A stretch of 22,626 bases of DNA from JBDGRJ01 sp042218065 (lineage in GTDB: Bacteria; Patescibacteriota; Patescibacteriia; Magasanikbacterales; UBA922). Positions 1 to 7,001 of this stretch are shown in pieces. The translations under genes and the position numbers were made by a program. Within the stretch, counting starts at the first letter, position 1. Each line of letters starts with the position of its first letter. The notes below the pieces were generated by a model, which saw nothing but the letters and a program-made list of their open reading frames with translations, searched no databases and had not been told where the DNA came from. The stretch is taken from positions 1 through 22,626 of the forward strand of contig JBDGRL010000026.1 of assembly GCA_042218065.1 (NCBI GenBank). Direction: 5' to 3'.

Positions 1-27
1 TGTTTTAGTTTTGGTTGCAGTAGTCAT
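1..27 (-). CDS. 5' end of a leftward gene, cut by the window edge
   Basis: An ATG at 27-25 opens nine sense codons (MTTATKTKT) that run off the left edge. The only support is position: a good extended -10 box (TGTTATAAT on the minus strand, 57-65) lies about 30 bases upstream. The product cannot be recognised from nine residues, and the start could be chance. Confidence 0.35.
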
Positions 28-56
28 TAGTTTTTATTTTTTAATTAGTGTTTAAG

Positions 57-65
57 ATTATAACA
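57..65 (-). promoter_or_regulatory. Extended -10 promoter for the leftward edge gene
   Basis: Read on the minus strand this is TGTTATAAT, a perfect -10 hexamer with the TG extension. No good -35 is seen 16-18 bases upstream, which an extended -10 promoter can tolerate. It would give a leader of about 20-25 bases before the ATG at 27. Confidence 0.45.
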
Positions 66-113
66 CATTCAATGAAAATTAGATGCTGATTTACTTATCT
101 CTCAGTAATCATA

Positions 114-245
114 TTAATCACCAAACGCAAACTCAGCCAGCTCTTCTACACTGGCATGCTGACTAGTTTTCTCAAATTCTTTCAATACAAAGTTATTAAA
201 CTCTTGCTTATTTTCTATATTGTACTCCTCGAGATTACTGCTCAT
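114..245 (-). CDS. Small hypothetical ORF (43 aa)
   Basis: From the ATG at 245 this encodes an acidic 43-residue peptide beginning MSSNLEEYN and ending ELAEFAFGD; the frame stays open upstream to 317, giving 67 aa from an earlier ATG, but the extra N-terminus is lysine/phenylalanine-rich and less protein-like. Composition of the 43-aa part (Glu, Asn, amphipathic helix pattern) is plausible for a real helical peptide. I do not recognise it. It could be the surviving tail of a larger gene, given how many gene fragments this window holds. Confidence 0.35.
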   Translation of the reverse strand: MSSNLEEYNIENKQEFNNFVLKEFEKTSQHASVEELAEFAFGD

Positions 246-406
246 TTGCTTGAAGATAAAAGTATTCTTTTTCTTTTTTATACTCTCCGCCGAGCGGATA
301 ACAAAAAATCTTATCAAACTTCGTATCCTGCCAAAATGGTTGGATCTAAAGTATAGATCTGATCTATTTTTTGATCAAATTTATTTGCTTATATAATTAA
401 CTTCAA

Positions 407-523
407 TTTAGATTTATTTTAGATGTAATTTGATTCTGCTAATTTAAGTAATAAAATAGATGTTTTTTTGAAGAATATCCTTATTTAGATGTAATTTAGA
501 TGTTTTTTGGATTTTATTTAGAT
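407..523. repeat. Helically phased TTTAGAT repeats
   Basis: The heptamer TTTAGAT occurs at 407, 418, 484, 495 and 517. Every interval is a multiple of 11 bp (11, 66, 11, 22), so all copies face nearly the same side of the helix. The gene-free stretch 318-569 contains nothing else I can name; it lies downstream of the AlbA_2 regulator and upstream of the small ORF at 114-245. Phased AT-rich repeats can be regulator-binding sites or intrinsically curved DNA. Confidence 0.5.
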
Positions 524-569
524 CAAACTAAATTTAGCAAAAAGATAATAAGTATTATAAATTTAAAAA

Positions 570-2189
570 CTAATTGGATTCATTCAATAAAATCCACCGA
601 CCGGTCTTAGGATGTCCTTTAAATTTAATCAACTCTTCTTTCTTTAAATCTCTCAATAAATTAGATATCTCTTCTTGTTTTAAATTAGGGAAAATATCTT
701 TAAACTCACTCATTTGTCCGGAACCATTCTCTTCTATGTGTTGAATAATTAATTCTTTTTTTCTGTCTCTTGATATGCCTTTTAATTTTGTGTGAATGCC
801 GGTTTTATCTTTGTGTTCATAATACTTATGAGAAAGTATATATTTAGTTCCTTTAGTTCTGCCTAATTTTTCTACTATTCCCATATCCAAAAACTTTTCT
901 TTGAACTTCAAGTCTTTAACCTGTCTTTTTTCTCTAATACGCTCTAATTCTACTATCTCATCAACAGACAAAGTAAGTTCTTTTTCTTGTGAAACCTTTT
1001 CCAAAAAGGTTATAAAGTTCTTATCTACCACTTTTGCGGGTATAATTAACTTTACGGAAAAATCGTCAGCTTCTATTGTGGGGATACCCTTGCCTTCCTT
1101 TATGGTATGCTTGTAAATATCATCCATACCTTGACCTGATCTTTCTACTAAGCCGGTCTTTTCAAAAACTTCCGCTATTTTGCGATTTCTCCATTTTGTT
1201 TCGTGAATTATATTATCAGTAGTAATACCCGGTGGTAAACCTCCCGGACTTTCGATAAAAAACTCTCCCGGAGATGACTTAATTAATATTGATTTATCAT
1301 TTATCCTGTAATCTCTATGGGTAACCGCATTTAAAATGGCTTCTCTGGTTGTTTTCTCGTTAAACGCGTGAATCTCTCTTTGAAAAAAACCTTCTTGCAG
1401 AGGGAGTCTAATATTCCTATTGTTTATAGTTTGCCAAATCTCATCAAAAATTTTCATAAACGGCTGCTTCCAAGTTTTTCTAAAGTCGTGTGCAGTCTGA
1501 TTTTTGTCCTGCCTCCATTCAAAAATGATCTCAGCACCCGGTAAATAATGTTCTATTGATTCTTGTTTGCCTAAGATAACCAAAGCGGCATAAGTAATCT
1601 TCCCCTCTTTTAATAATCCAAGTTTTTTAAGAACTTCTTTTTTTGAAAGAGAAAGATAAACTTCTCTACCGGACTTTCGACTCCATTTTTCTTTTAAAAT
1701 TTCTACAGCTTCATCATCGATATCTTTCAAATCAAGTTTTTTGATTGTTTTTGCAGAAAAATCGGGTTCGGTTTCATTTAAAATGCGTTTGAGTGTTTGT
1801 TGATCCATTTCTTTTAATGATTCACCAGCTCTCATGGGATGTTTGTAATTCCCTGTTGATTCGATCACCTCTCCTTTTCTTCTTGAACTAACATCAAAAA
1901 CTAAAACCCTTTTATCTGAAATTTTATACTCATCCACCTTTACCCTAACCCCCAATTTTTCTAATAAATTATCAGGTAATTTTTGGTAGGTATTTTTAAA
2001 AGCATTAGTGCCGACAACACTACCATCATTAGCAACACCTAGAATCAATTTACCGCCACCTTCATTGGCTAAAGCTGAACAATAATCCGGTAAATCACGG
2101 CTTTCATCAAATTGATTCTTAGCTTCTTTAAATTCCAAATTACGACCTTCTTGGTTTTTTAATAATTTCTTTACCTCTTTTTTACTCAC
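570..2189 (-). CDS. AlbA_2 / HATPase_c_4 transcriptional regulator-like protein
   Basis: A 539-aa protein of the family often labelled RecG-like or Schlafen AlbA_2 putative transcriptional regulators. Residues about 10-130 form the AlbA_2 domain (NLEFKEAK at 17-24, ALANEGGG near 40-47, GVANDG near 51-56). Residues about 255-380 form the HATPase_c_4 region, with REAILNAVTHRDY, the SPGGLPPG loop and the RSGQGMDDI motif. Two winged-helix-like segments follow (about 400-470 and 480-539), the last ending RDLKKEELIKFKG, typical of a wHTH. The start is GTG at 2189, with no Shine-Dalgarno; an extended -10 box lies about 40 bases upstream. It stands alone, with no neighbour on the same strand close enough to be co-transcribed. 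Family members are thought to bind DNA or RNA and some lie in defence islands; the target here is unknown. Confidence 0.88.
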   Translation of the reverse strand: MSKKEVKKLLKNQEGRNLEFKEAKNQFDESRDLPDYCSALANEGGGKLILGVANDGSVVGTNAFKNTYQKLPDNLLEKLGVRVKVDEYKISDKRVLVFDVSSRRKGEVIESTGNYKHPMRAGESLKEMDQQTLKRILNETEPDFSAKTIKKLDLKDIDDEAVEILKEKWSRKSGREVYLSLSKKEVLKKLGLLKEGKITYAALVILGKQESIEHYLPGAEIIFEWRQDKNQTAHDFRKTWKQPFMKIFDEIWQTINNRNIRLPLQEGFFQREIHAFNEKTTREAILNAVTHRDYRINDKSILIKSSPGEFFIESPGGLPPGITTDNIIHETKWRNRKIAEVFEKTGLVERSGQGMDDIYKHTIKEGKGIPTIEADDFSVKLIIPAKVVDKNFITFLEKVSQEKELTLSVDEIVELERIREKRQVKDLKFKEKFLDMGIVEKLGRTKGTKYILSHKYYEHKDKTGIHTKLKGISRDRKKELIIQHIEENGSGQMSEFKDIFPNLKQEEISNLLRDLKKEELIKFKGHPKTGRWILLNESN

Positions 2190-2228
2190 AATAATTAATT
2201 AGACCTACGAAGTTAATAAGTTATTATA

Positions 2229-2256
2229 ATTATAACAAATTAATTGACTGTTTAAA
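2229..2256 (-). promoter_or_regulatory. Sigma-70-type promoter for the AlbA_2 regulator
   Basis: On the minus strand: TTTAAA (2251-2256) as a weak -35, 16-bp spacer, TATAAT (2229-2234), preceded by TGT so that the box reads TGTTATAAT. A second TATAAT follows directly at 2223-2228. The predicted start site lies roughly 30 bases before the GTG at 2189. Confidence 0.45.
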
Positions 2257-2384
2257 TTGCTTCTGATTGCTCCTAAAAGCTCTCTAAATCTTGCAAATAG
2301 CTTTAAATTATTTAATTTAGGTAAAGTTTTAATTTGCTTATATTTTCTTTCATCAAAAATCATTAAAGCTCAGCTCTAACATAA

Positions 2385-3877
2385 TTATACTAATAAGCCG
2401 GCGGTTTCTCTCAAAACCCTCCAAATCTCCACCATAGCCAAAGTATCCAGCTCGCAGTATTCTATCAGCTCATCAAATAATTCTTCTTTATCGATCTCCT
2501 TATCTCTCAGCACTGCATCCATCCATTTTCTTTGTGCTGCTTGGCCGTCTTGTACTTCCAGCTCACTATAGCTCAGCTCCGGTACCAGTACCGGAAGTAC
2601 ATTTTTTATCGATGCACTGCCGAAAAACTCTTTATCTACAAACCAACCCTCGGAAAACGGTATCTTCAGATCTACTATTCTTTCATTCAGATCTTCTAGA
2701 AACTCGCTGTATTCCGGATGTATCTCAGCCATATCTTCATTGCGACCCTTCTCAAAACTTTCGTGCCACACGATCACATTTCCTTTATCTTCCACATCTT
2801 CATGGAGTTGTTCTACTAGTGGTGGAATAGGGTGAGTCTGATCTTGGTGCAGGTACTCCTTGTGCTCCAGCTCGCCGTCAGGGCTTTCTAGTATATGAAG
2901 CGAGTATTGAAATGGTATCTGTTGATATGGTTTAGTTTTCTCAAATGGTGGGATCACATCGCTTGCTGTCTCATAATCCAGAAAATACAGAGGGAAAGTA
3001 AGATCGTCTAAAAACTCTTTTATCTTTTCTTGTCGGTCAGACGTTTATCTTGTTTTGCTGCTTTTACATAGTGTTTTTGATTTTTGCTGTTTAGATCTAT
3101 ATTCTCAGGTACTCCTTCTACGGTTTGAATGTTTTGCTCTTCTAGCTGCTTTAATATTTTTGTAGATCCGGTTAGCTTGTAGATGCTGTGTTGTTCTATC
3201 TCAAAGATATGCTCGTAGATATCCATCCAGTCCTCCATTTTGCCCATCTGCTTGTTGGCTGGAGACGGATCCGGCATCTGCTCTGAGCTCATCACTTCGA
3301 AGGCTTGTTGTATGTTTTCTTTGGTTTTATCTATCTTAGCTTTTGTTTTGTCTGTGATTTTTTCTATGTTTGATATCTCGGCTGGTTCTATCTCGCCATC
3401 TTTTTTGTAATCATTGTTTACATGAATTACAAAGATGTCGTTGACCTCTAAACCACTATCTTCTAGTACGATGGTCTGAAAAGCCAAGTCATGCTTATGT
3501 TCTGATTTTACACTTGTAGAGGACTTTATTTCATAAAGGTCAAAGGTATTGCCTTCTACTCTTTGGATAATATCAGGAATACAGGTGAGATCATTTGTCT
3601 CAAATCTGGGCTGAAACATGGTCTCAGCTCCATTTGCTATAGCTTGTTGAGTTTTCTCTGTCATTTGCTCGTAAGTTTTGAGATCATCTTCGTCAAATCC
3701 TATTTCCACTCCATCCGGGAATCTATCATATACTATCTGCTCAAATCTATTCCCGGCTTCAAAGATGGCCTGAAGGTTTGCATCCGGATCAGGGAGCTTG
3801 TGCTTTTGGTGCTTCTTCAGCCACAGCCAGGCGGGGTGTTTGAGAAATTTTATGTAGTCGGATTTGGAGAGTTGCAT
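2385..3877 (-). pseudogene. DUF2779 nuclease-exonuclease, copy 1, frameshifted at the domain linker
   Basis: Two ORFs together cover a full DUF2779-type protein. The upstream one (3877-3020, 285 aa, MQLSK start) is the RecB/Cas4-like PD-(D/E)XK half, with CIPDI and EIKSSTSVK as the likely Asp and Glu-x-Lys active-site positions. It ends in a stop after DKRLTDKKR. The downstream part continues in the -1 frame with FLDYETAS, carrying the Asp-x-Glu of a DEDD-like exonuclease, and ends at 2385 with YCELDTLAM close to the terminus. Against the intact copy (13799-15268) the linker is one base short (11 nt in place of 12), so a single-base deletion explains the break. The first usable start in the second frame is the GTG at 2957, which would leave out the DYE motif, so independent translation would probably give a dead exonuclease. 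The body matches copy 2 (6999-8482) without any difference I can see. Confidence 0.85.
2409..3871. repeat. 1463-bp direct repeat, copy 1
   Basis: This stretch recurs at 7014-8476 with a constant offset of 4605 and no difference seen by eye. The repeat begins within the last codons of the DUF2779 gene and ends at its second codon, so flanks differ at once on both sides. No terminal inverted repeats or target duplications are visible. Confidence 0.9.
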
Positions 3878-3899
3878 TATTTCTTAATTAATTAGGCTT

Positions 3900-3927
3900 A
3901 TTTTAGCAAAAATAATGGTTTTGTTAA
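3900..3927 (-). promoter_or_regulatory. Promoter for DUF2779 copy 1
   Basis: On the minus strand: TTAACA (3922-3927), 16-bp spacer, TAAAAT (3900-3905) with TGC directly before it (extended -10). Leader of about 15 bases to the ATG at 3877. Both hexamers match consensus at five of six positions. Confidence 0.5.
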
Positions 3928-3940
3928 AGTAAAATTAAGC

Positions 3941-3969
3941 TTGAGTTATTGTCTATGAGAATGTAAAAT
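3941..3969 (+). promoter_or_regulatory. Promoter for the DUF3800 gene
   Basis: TTGAGT (3941-3946), 17-bp spacer, TAAAAT (3964-3969). Transcription would start near 3976, which places the GC-rich hairpin at 3994-4020 inside a leader of about 65 bases, the longest leader inferred in this window. Confidence 0.5.
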
Positions 3970-3993
3970 AAATAGGAAATGGTCGCAAGACTC

Positions 3994-4024
3994 CGAGACC
4001 CCGCCAACAGGCGGGGATCGTTTT
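3994..4024 (+). terminator. Terminator-like hairpin in the DUF3800 leader
   Basis: CCCCGCC (3999-4005), AACA loop, GGCGGGG (4010-4016), extended by CGA (3994-3996) with TCG (4018-4020), followed at once by TTTT. It lies 18 bases before the ATG at 4043 and downstream of the promoter at 3941-3969, so it could attenuate DUF3800 expression. No upstream plus-strand gene needs a terminator here. The T-tract is short. Confidence 0.5.
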
Positions 4025-4042
4025 ATAAAAATTAAATTATTA

Positions 4043-4705
4043 ATGAGTAAAAACAAACCAAAAAGAGATTTTATTTTTATAGATGAATCCGGTGATCCTG
4101 GAACATTTTCCGATTATTACATTCAAGGGTTGATACACATTACAGACAAATCCTTGAAAAATATCAATATTCATTTAAGTGCATTACGATATTTTGGAGC
4201 CACCGGGAAAGAACTAAAGTCTACTACCTTAGATCCTAGAAAACAAGAACAGCTTTTAAATATATTGAGAATGTCTGTTTTTGATAATGATTTCTCCCAA
4301 GCAAGTGCAATCTGTGTAAATAAAGAAGATTACTACGGTCCTTATTTAGAAGAAAAACCAGACCACCCTAAAGATGCAAATAGATTTAGACACTTTATGA
4401 TTAGAAGACTTTTAGAGTCTCATTTTAAAAATTGTGAACTTCAATCAAATGAATTAGAGCTGATAATAGATAGATTCTATACAAACGAAGATCAAGAAAG
4501 AAAACTAAGAAAGTATTTGAGAATTGATCCAGATAATAAACTTCCTCAGATATTGTTAATTAATCAAGCCGATTCAAGATATGTGGACTTACTTCAACTT
4601 TCTGACTGGATCTCTGGAGCAGTAAAAGAAAAATTCTTCACAAAACCTGAAAAGGATTTCGACGATCTTTTTGATTATATAGATACACAAAAAATTACCC
4701 ACTAA
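4043..4705 (+). CDS. DUF3800 domain protein
   Basis: A 220-aa protein with the DUF3800 signature: FIFIDESGDPG at residues 10-20 (the conserved Asp-Glu-Ser-Gly near the N-terminus), a central helical part, and the C-terminal NQADSRYVDLLQLSDWISG block that carries the conserved late Asp pair of this family. DUF3800 proteins are predicted to have an RNase H-like fold and often sit in mobile or defence-rich regions; their biochemical role is not established. Length is normal and the frame is intact, so it is probably functional. It is a single-gene unit on the plus strand with its own promoter, a leader hairpin and a terminator just downstream, and is divergent from DUF2779 copy 1. No Shine-Dalgarno precedes the ATG. 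Confidence 0.85.
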   Translation: MSKNKPKRDFIFIDESGDPGTFSDYYIQGLIHITDKSLKNINIHLSALRYFGATGKELKSTTLDPRKQEQLLNILRMSVFDNDFSQASAICVNKEDYYGPYLEEKPDHPKDANRFRHFMIRRLLESHFKNCELQSNELELIIDRFYTNEDQERKLRKYLRIDPDNKLPQILLINQADSRYVDLLQLSDWISGAVKEKFFTKPEKDFDDLFDYIDTQKITH

Positions 4706-4713
4706 AAATACAA

Positions 4714-4743
4714 AAGGCCGGTACTCGTTACGAGCCCAGCCTT
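4714..4743. terminator. Bidirectional terminator between convergent genes
   Basis: AAGGC (4714-4718) pairs with GCCTT (4739-4743), and inside it CTCG-TTA-CGAG (4724-4734) forms a tight inner hairpin. On the plus strand it ends the DUF3800 transcript; on the minus strand it is followed by TTTTGTATTTTT and would end transcripts from the hydrolase at 4961-5812. Confidence 0.6.
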
Positions 4744-4775
4744 CTTGACTTGGTGTTTTTATTATATTGACTATG

Positions 4776-4916
4776 TTATAAAGTGTCAAGTAAGTAAAAT
4801 TTATTATTCCTACCATCCGAAAAACCTTCTTCTTTTATCTCAAACTGCTCTTGGCTTATCAGATTCTTTTCACTGTCTTTGATGTTCTTCTTTTTTTGAG
4901 CGTAAATTTTATTCAT
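4776..4916 (-). pseudogene. Methyltransferase C-terminal remnant
   Basis: From an ATG at 4916 this reads 46 codons: MNKIYAQKKKNIKDSEKN, then QFEIKEEGFSDGRNNKFYLL. The middle and end match the last ~40 residues of the intact methyltransferase at 15268-15831 (KNIKDSEENL, FDIKEEGFLGKKNNKFYIL). The first three codons (MNK) match that gene's N-terminus, so the interior appears deleted. It overlaps the stop of a GNAT remnant exactly as in the two fuller blocks. It lacks the SAM-binding motif, so it cannot act as a methyltransferase. Confidence 0.75.
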
Positions 4917-4968
4917 AGTAAATAAGCTGTCCAAACTCGTTCTTTTCAAAACCACATTTTTTAAAGAA
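4909..4968 (-). pseudogene. GNAT C-terminal remnant
   Basis: The minus strand reads FFKKCGFEKNEFGQLIYYE then stop, matching the end of the GNAT protein at 10144-10536 (FFKKCGFEENKFGQLVWHE). Its first codons fall inside the last codons of the hydrolase gene (4961-5812) in another frame, so the hydrolase gene is joined directly onto this remnant. Its stop lies within the ATGAATAA start of the methyltransferase remnant, the same junction seen in blocks A and B. Confidence 0.75.
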
Positions 4969-5812
4969 ACAACCCTTGTTCTTTATAATTCTCAAAATCC
5001 TCTTCTGGAGCATAATTTTCTCTGTATTCTTGTAATAAGTTTTTATCAAATTCAACTGAATAAACTTTATATGGATCTTTGTCAGTATTTTTATGAATTA
5101 TACCTTTTGGTGGATGAACAAAATAAGAGCCACCCATCATTCTGTCACTATAAAACTCAGATTCGTATTTTCCTACTGAATTGACAAACAGGACAGTTGT
5201 TCCATTTTCGTAAGCCCGAGCCACCCCCAAAGAATCGTAATATCTTTTTTCTAACTGAATAGAATATTTTTGTTGCAGTGGATTGCCCCCGATACCCCAA
5301 AAAGAGGGAACCACCATTAAATCGACCTTACCTATATATTTTCTAAAAATCTCCGGATACATTATATCCCAACATATTGCTACCCCGACTTTTAAATCAT
5401 TTTCAGCTTTAAAGTAAAATATTTCATTATCTGCTTCTAAATAATACTGCTCATGATAAATTAACGCTTTTTTATTATATTCTCCTAATATTTTCCCTTT
5501 TTTAACCACAACAGTAGTGTTGTAATAATTCTCTTCCTTGTTGTTGACTAAACTGCCAAATACAAAATAAGTGTCTGGATATTGAGAAGATATTTGCTTT
5601 AGCTCTTTTTTAATATAATCACTGCCACCTTTTTGCTTGTATTCTTCTAAAAAATCTATATTAAGACTGCCGCTTAAAAAATATTCGGGAAAGACAAAGA
5701 CATCAGAATTTTCAACTTGAGATTTATTATCTTCTAAAATAGCCCTAACTTTCTCAATATTGCTTTCTAGTTCTAAGAAATTAGGTAAAAATTGTGTGTA
5801 GCTTATTTTCAT
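4961..5812 (-). CDS. Carbon-nitrogen hydrolase (nitrilase superfamily)
   Basis: A 283-aa protein with the Glu-Lys-Cys triad of the nitrilase/amidase superfamily: FPEYF gives Glu43, GEYNKKALI gives Lys114, and VGVAICWDIMYPE gives Cys147. The family cleaves amides, nitriles or N-carbamoyl compounds in the cytoplasm; the substrate cannot be told from sequence. Length is normal for the family. The extreme C-terminus (QGLFL) runs into a GNAT remnant, so the original last residues may have been replaced. The start ATG at 5812 has no Shine-Dalgarno and no convincing promoter was found upstream, where a methyltransferase remnant ends at 5867. It is a single-gene unit, convergent with DUF3800. Confidence 0.88.
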   Translation of the reverse strand: MKISYTQFLPNFLELESNIEKVRAILEDNKSQVENSDVFVFPEYFLSGSLNIDFLEEYKQKGGSDYIKKELKQISSQYPDTYFVFGSLVNNKEENYYNTTVVVKKGKILGEYNKKALIYHEQYYLEADNEIFYFKAENDLKVGVAICWDIMYPEIFRKYIGKVDLMVVPSFWGIGGNPLQQKYSIQLEKRYYDSLGVARAYENGTTVLFVNSVGKYESEFYSDRMMGGSYFVHPPKGIIHKNTDKDPYKVYSVEFDKNLLQEYRENYAPEEDFENYKEQGLFL

Positions 5813-5866
5813 TATGTAGAATTAAGAAGAAATGGTGCTTTTATTGTGCAGGTTTTTTAAAGTAGA

Positions 5867-5962
5867 TTATTTAAGAATATAAAATTTGTTGTTTTTACCA
5901 TCCAAAAACCCTTCTTCTTTTATCTCAAACTGCTCTTGTTCTCTTAAATTTTGTTCGTGTTT
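5867..5962 (-). pseudogene. Second methyltransferase C-terminal remnant
   Basis: On the minus strand, KHEQNLREQ, then QFEIKEEGFLDGKNNKFYIL and a final Lys before the stop TAA at 5869-5867. This matches the last ~30 residues of the methyltransferase at 15268-15831. The reading frame is intact but has no start and no SAM-binding motif. It lies between the zeta-operon terminator and the hydrolase gene. Confidence 0.75.
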
Positions 5963-5984
5963 GGTTAGTTTAGTAATAATTATT

Positions 5985-6008
5985 TACAAAAACCCACCTC
6001 TCGGTGGG
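5985..6008 (-). terminator. Intrinsic terminator of the zeta-like operon
   Basis: On the minus strand CCCACC, GAGA loop, GGTGGG (6008-5993), followed by TTTTTGT. This is a strong stem with a GNRA-type loop and a clean U-tract, placed 26 bases past the stop of the 59-aa gene. Confidence 0.8.
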
Positions 6009-6033
6009 CTTTGGTGTTTATTTTTGGTTTATT

Positions 6034-6213
6034 TTAATTTACGTGTTTTTCTTTGTACTCATCAATTACTTCTCTCTGATCCTGATTAGAAAGCTCTACT
6101 ACTTTTTTCAGTATTTCTTTTTCTTCCTCTTTGCTGTCTCCTGCAAGTAAAAACTCTTTTTCTTTCTCCTCAGAAAACTTATTTTTAATTGTGTTGATTA
6201 TTTCTTTGATCAT
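6034..6213 (-). CDS. 59-aa partner of the zeta-like toxin, possible antitoxin
   Basis: A 59-residue, strongly charged protein (MIKEIINTIKNKFSEEKEKE at the start, DQREVIDEYKEKHVN at the end), predicted to be nearly all helical. Its ATG overlaps the stop of the zeta-like gene in an ATGA arrangement, and a strong terminator follows its stop, so the two form a two-gene operon. I do not recognise the family. Position and size fit an antitoxin, although in the classical epsilon-zeta system the antitoxin gene comes first. It could equally be an unrelated small protein. Confidence 0.65.
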   Translation of the reverse strand: MIKEIINTIKNKFSEEKEKEFLLAGDSKEEEKEILKKVVELSNQDQREVIDEYKEKHVN

Positions 6214-6965
6214 AATGACTGTTTTAACTCTTCTTTAGTATATTCAAACTCTATTTCCTTGTCAATGTCTTTTATATCCCGGATATCCTTGTAAGTTATC
6301 AGGTTTTTCAGCTCTTCTAGCTCTTCATTAGTCGCCTCTTTAATATTGATATCTATATCACTCAGTTTTTTATCCAAATCTTTCTCCACCAAAGTTATAT
6401 TGACCTTATCTCCAAATTTTTCTTTAATCTTTGCTATATTTTCCTTTGGTTTATATACACTGCTGATAAAGGCATCTTTTGAAATATGTCTACCCGTGAT
6501 TTCAGCCCGAATCTGAGTAAACAACCAAGCAATCTTTGGGTCTTGGTGAACATAAATTATAGTTGCAGGACGATCTCTTTTTGTTGACCTTTGTATATTC
6601 TGAATACTTTTATCACTTCTGAAACTGCCGTCAAAAATAAAACTGATATCATTTTTGAGGACATAGTTGTGTAATACACTGACCCCGATCGAAGATGCAT
6701 AATTAAACAAATAAGCTTTTTCGCCATTATAGTTAGGACAAAGATTTCTAACCTCATCTGCATCTATTAAAACCAAATCTCTGACTTTCTGTCTATATCT
6801 ATTGGTAAACTCAGTCTTTCCGGCACCAAAACAGCCTGCCATAAATATAGAGATTGGATTTTCTTCCGGTGGATACTCATCCTCAGGTGCAAACTTTTTT
6901 ATCAGCTCATCTTTGTTGTTTTTAATATATTCTGCTGCTTTTTGTTTTACTTCTTTTTCCTGCAT
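6210..6965 (-). CDS. Zeta-toxin-like P-loop kinase
   Basis: A 251-aa P-loop protein of the zeta-toxin/UDP-N-acetylglucosamine kinase type. Visible motifs: Walker A GCFGAGKTE at 44-52, LIDADEVR at 66-73 (the Asp/Arg positions of the zeta substrate site), and FDGSFRS at 111-117. Characterised zeta toxins phosphorylate UDP-GlcNAc and block cell-wall synthesis; related chromosomal kinases may have other substrates. Length is close to the ~270 aa norm. The C-terminal ~60 residues are Glu/Lys-rich and helical. The gene heads an operon with an overlapping 59-aa gene, and an extended -10 box sits about 28 bases upstream, inside the tail of DUF2779 copy 2. The start ATG at 6965 has no Shine-Dalgarno. 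Confidence 0.8.
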   Translation of the reverse strand: MQEKEVKQKAAEYIKNNKDELIKKFAPEDEYPPEENPISIFMAGCFGAGKTEFTNRYRQKVRDLVLIDADEVRNLCPNYNGEKAYLFNYASSIGVSVLHNYVLKNDISFIFDGSFRSDKSIQNIQRSTKRDRPATIIYVHQDPKIAWLFTQIRAEITGRHISKDAFISSVYKPKENIAKIKEKFGDKVNITLVEKDLDKKLSDIDINIKEATNEELEELKNLITYKDIRDIKDIDKEIEFEYTKEELKQSL

Positions 6966-6992
6966 TGTTGTATAAAAATATAAAGCAGTCTA

Positions 6993-7001
6993 ATTATATC
7001 A
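6993..7001 (-). promoter_or_regulatory. Extended -10 promoter for the zeta-like operon
   Basis: The minus strand reads TGATATAAT, a perfect -10 with TG extension. Its first three bases, TGA, are also the stop codon of DUF2779 copy 2, so the upstream promoter elements lie inside that gene's 3' end. No clear -35. Confidence 0.5.

Noticed and set aside
2534..2830. 98-aa plus-strand ORF repeated identically at 7139-7435
   Set aside because: It is antisense to the exonuclease half of DUF2779. Its identity in both places only reflects the DNA duplication, and its composition is not protein-like.
3020..3060. Programmed -1 ribosomal frameshifting to join the two halves of DUF2779
   Set aside because: The overlap holds only AAGAAAAGA, in which the tRNAs would not re-pair well in the -1 frame, and no strong downstream structure was evident. 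A one-base deletion relative to copy 3 explains it more simply.
2409..3871. DUF2779 repeat as a transposable element
   Set aside because: No terminal inverted repeats, no target duplication and no transposase; the repeat stops at the gene's own ends. Gene conversion or segmental duplication fits better.
3563..3895. Plus-strand ORFs of 110 and 148 aa at 3563-3895 and 8168-8614
   Set aside because: Antisense to the conserved nuclease half, which has clear active-site motifs; these are shadow frames.
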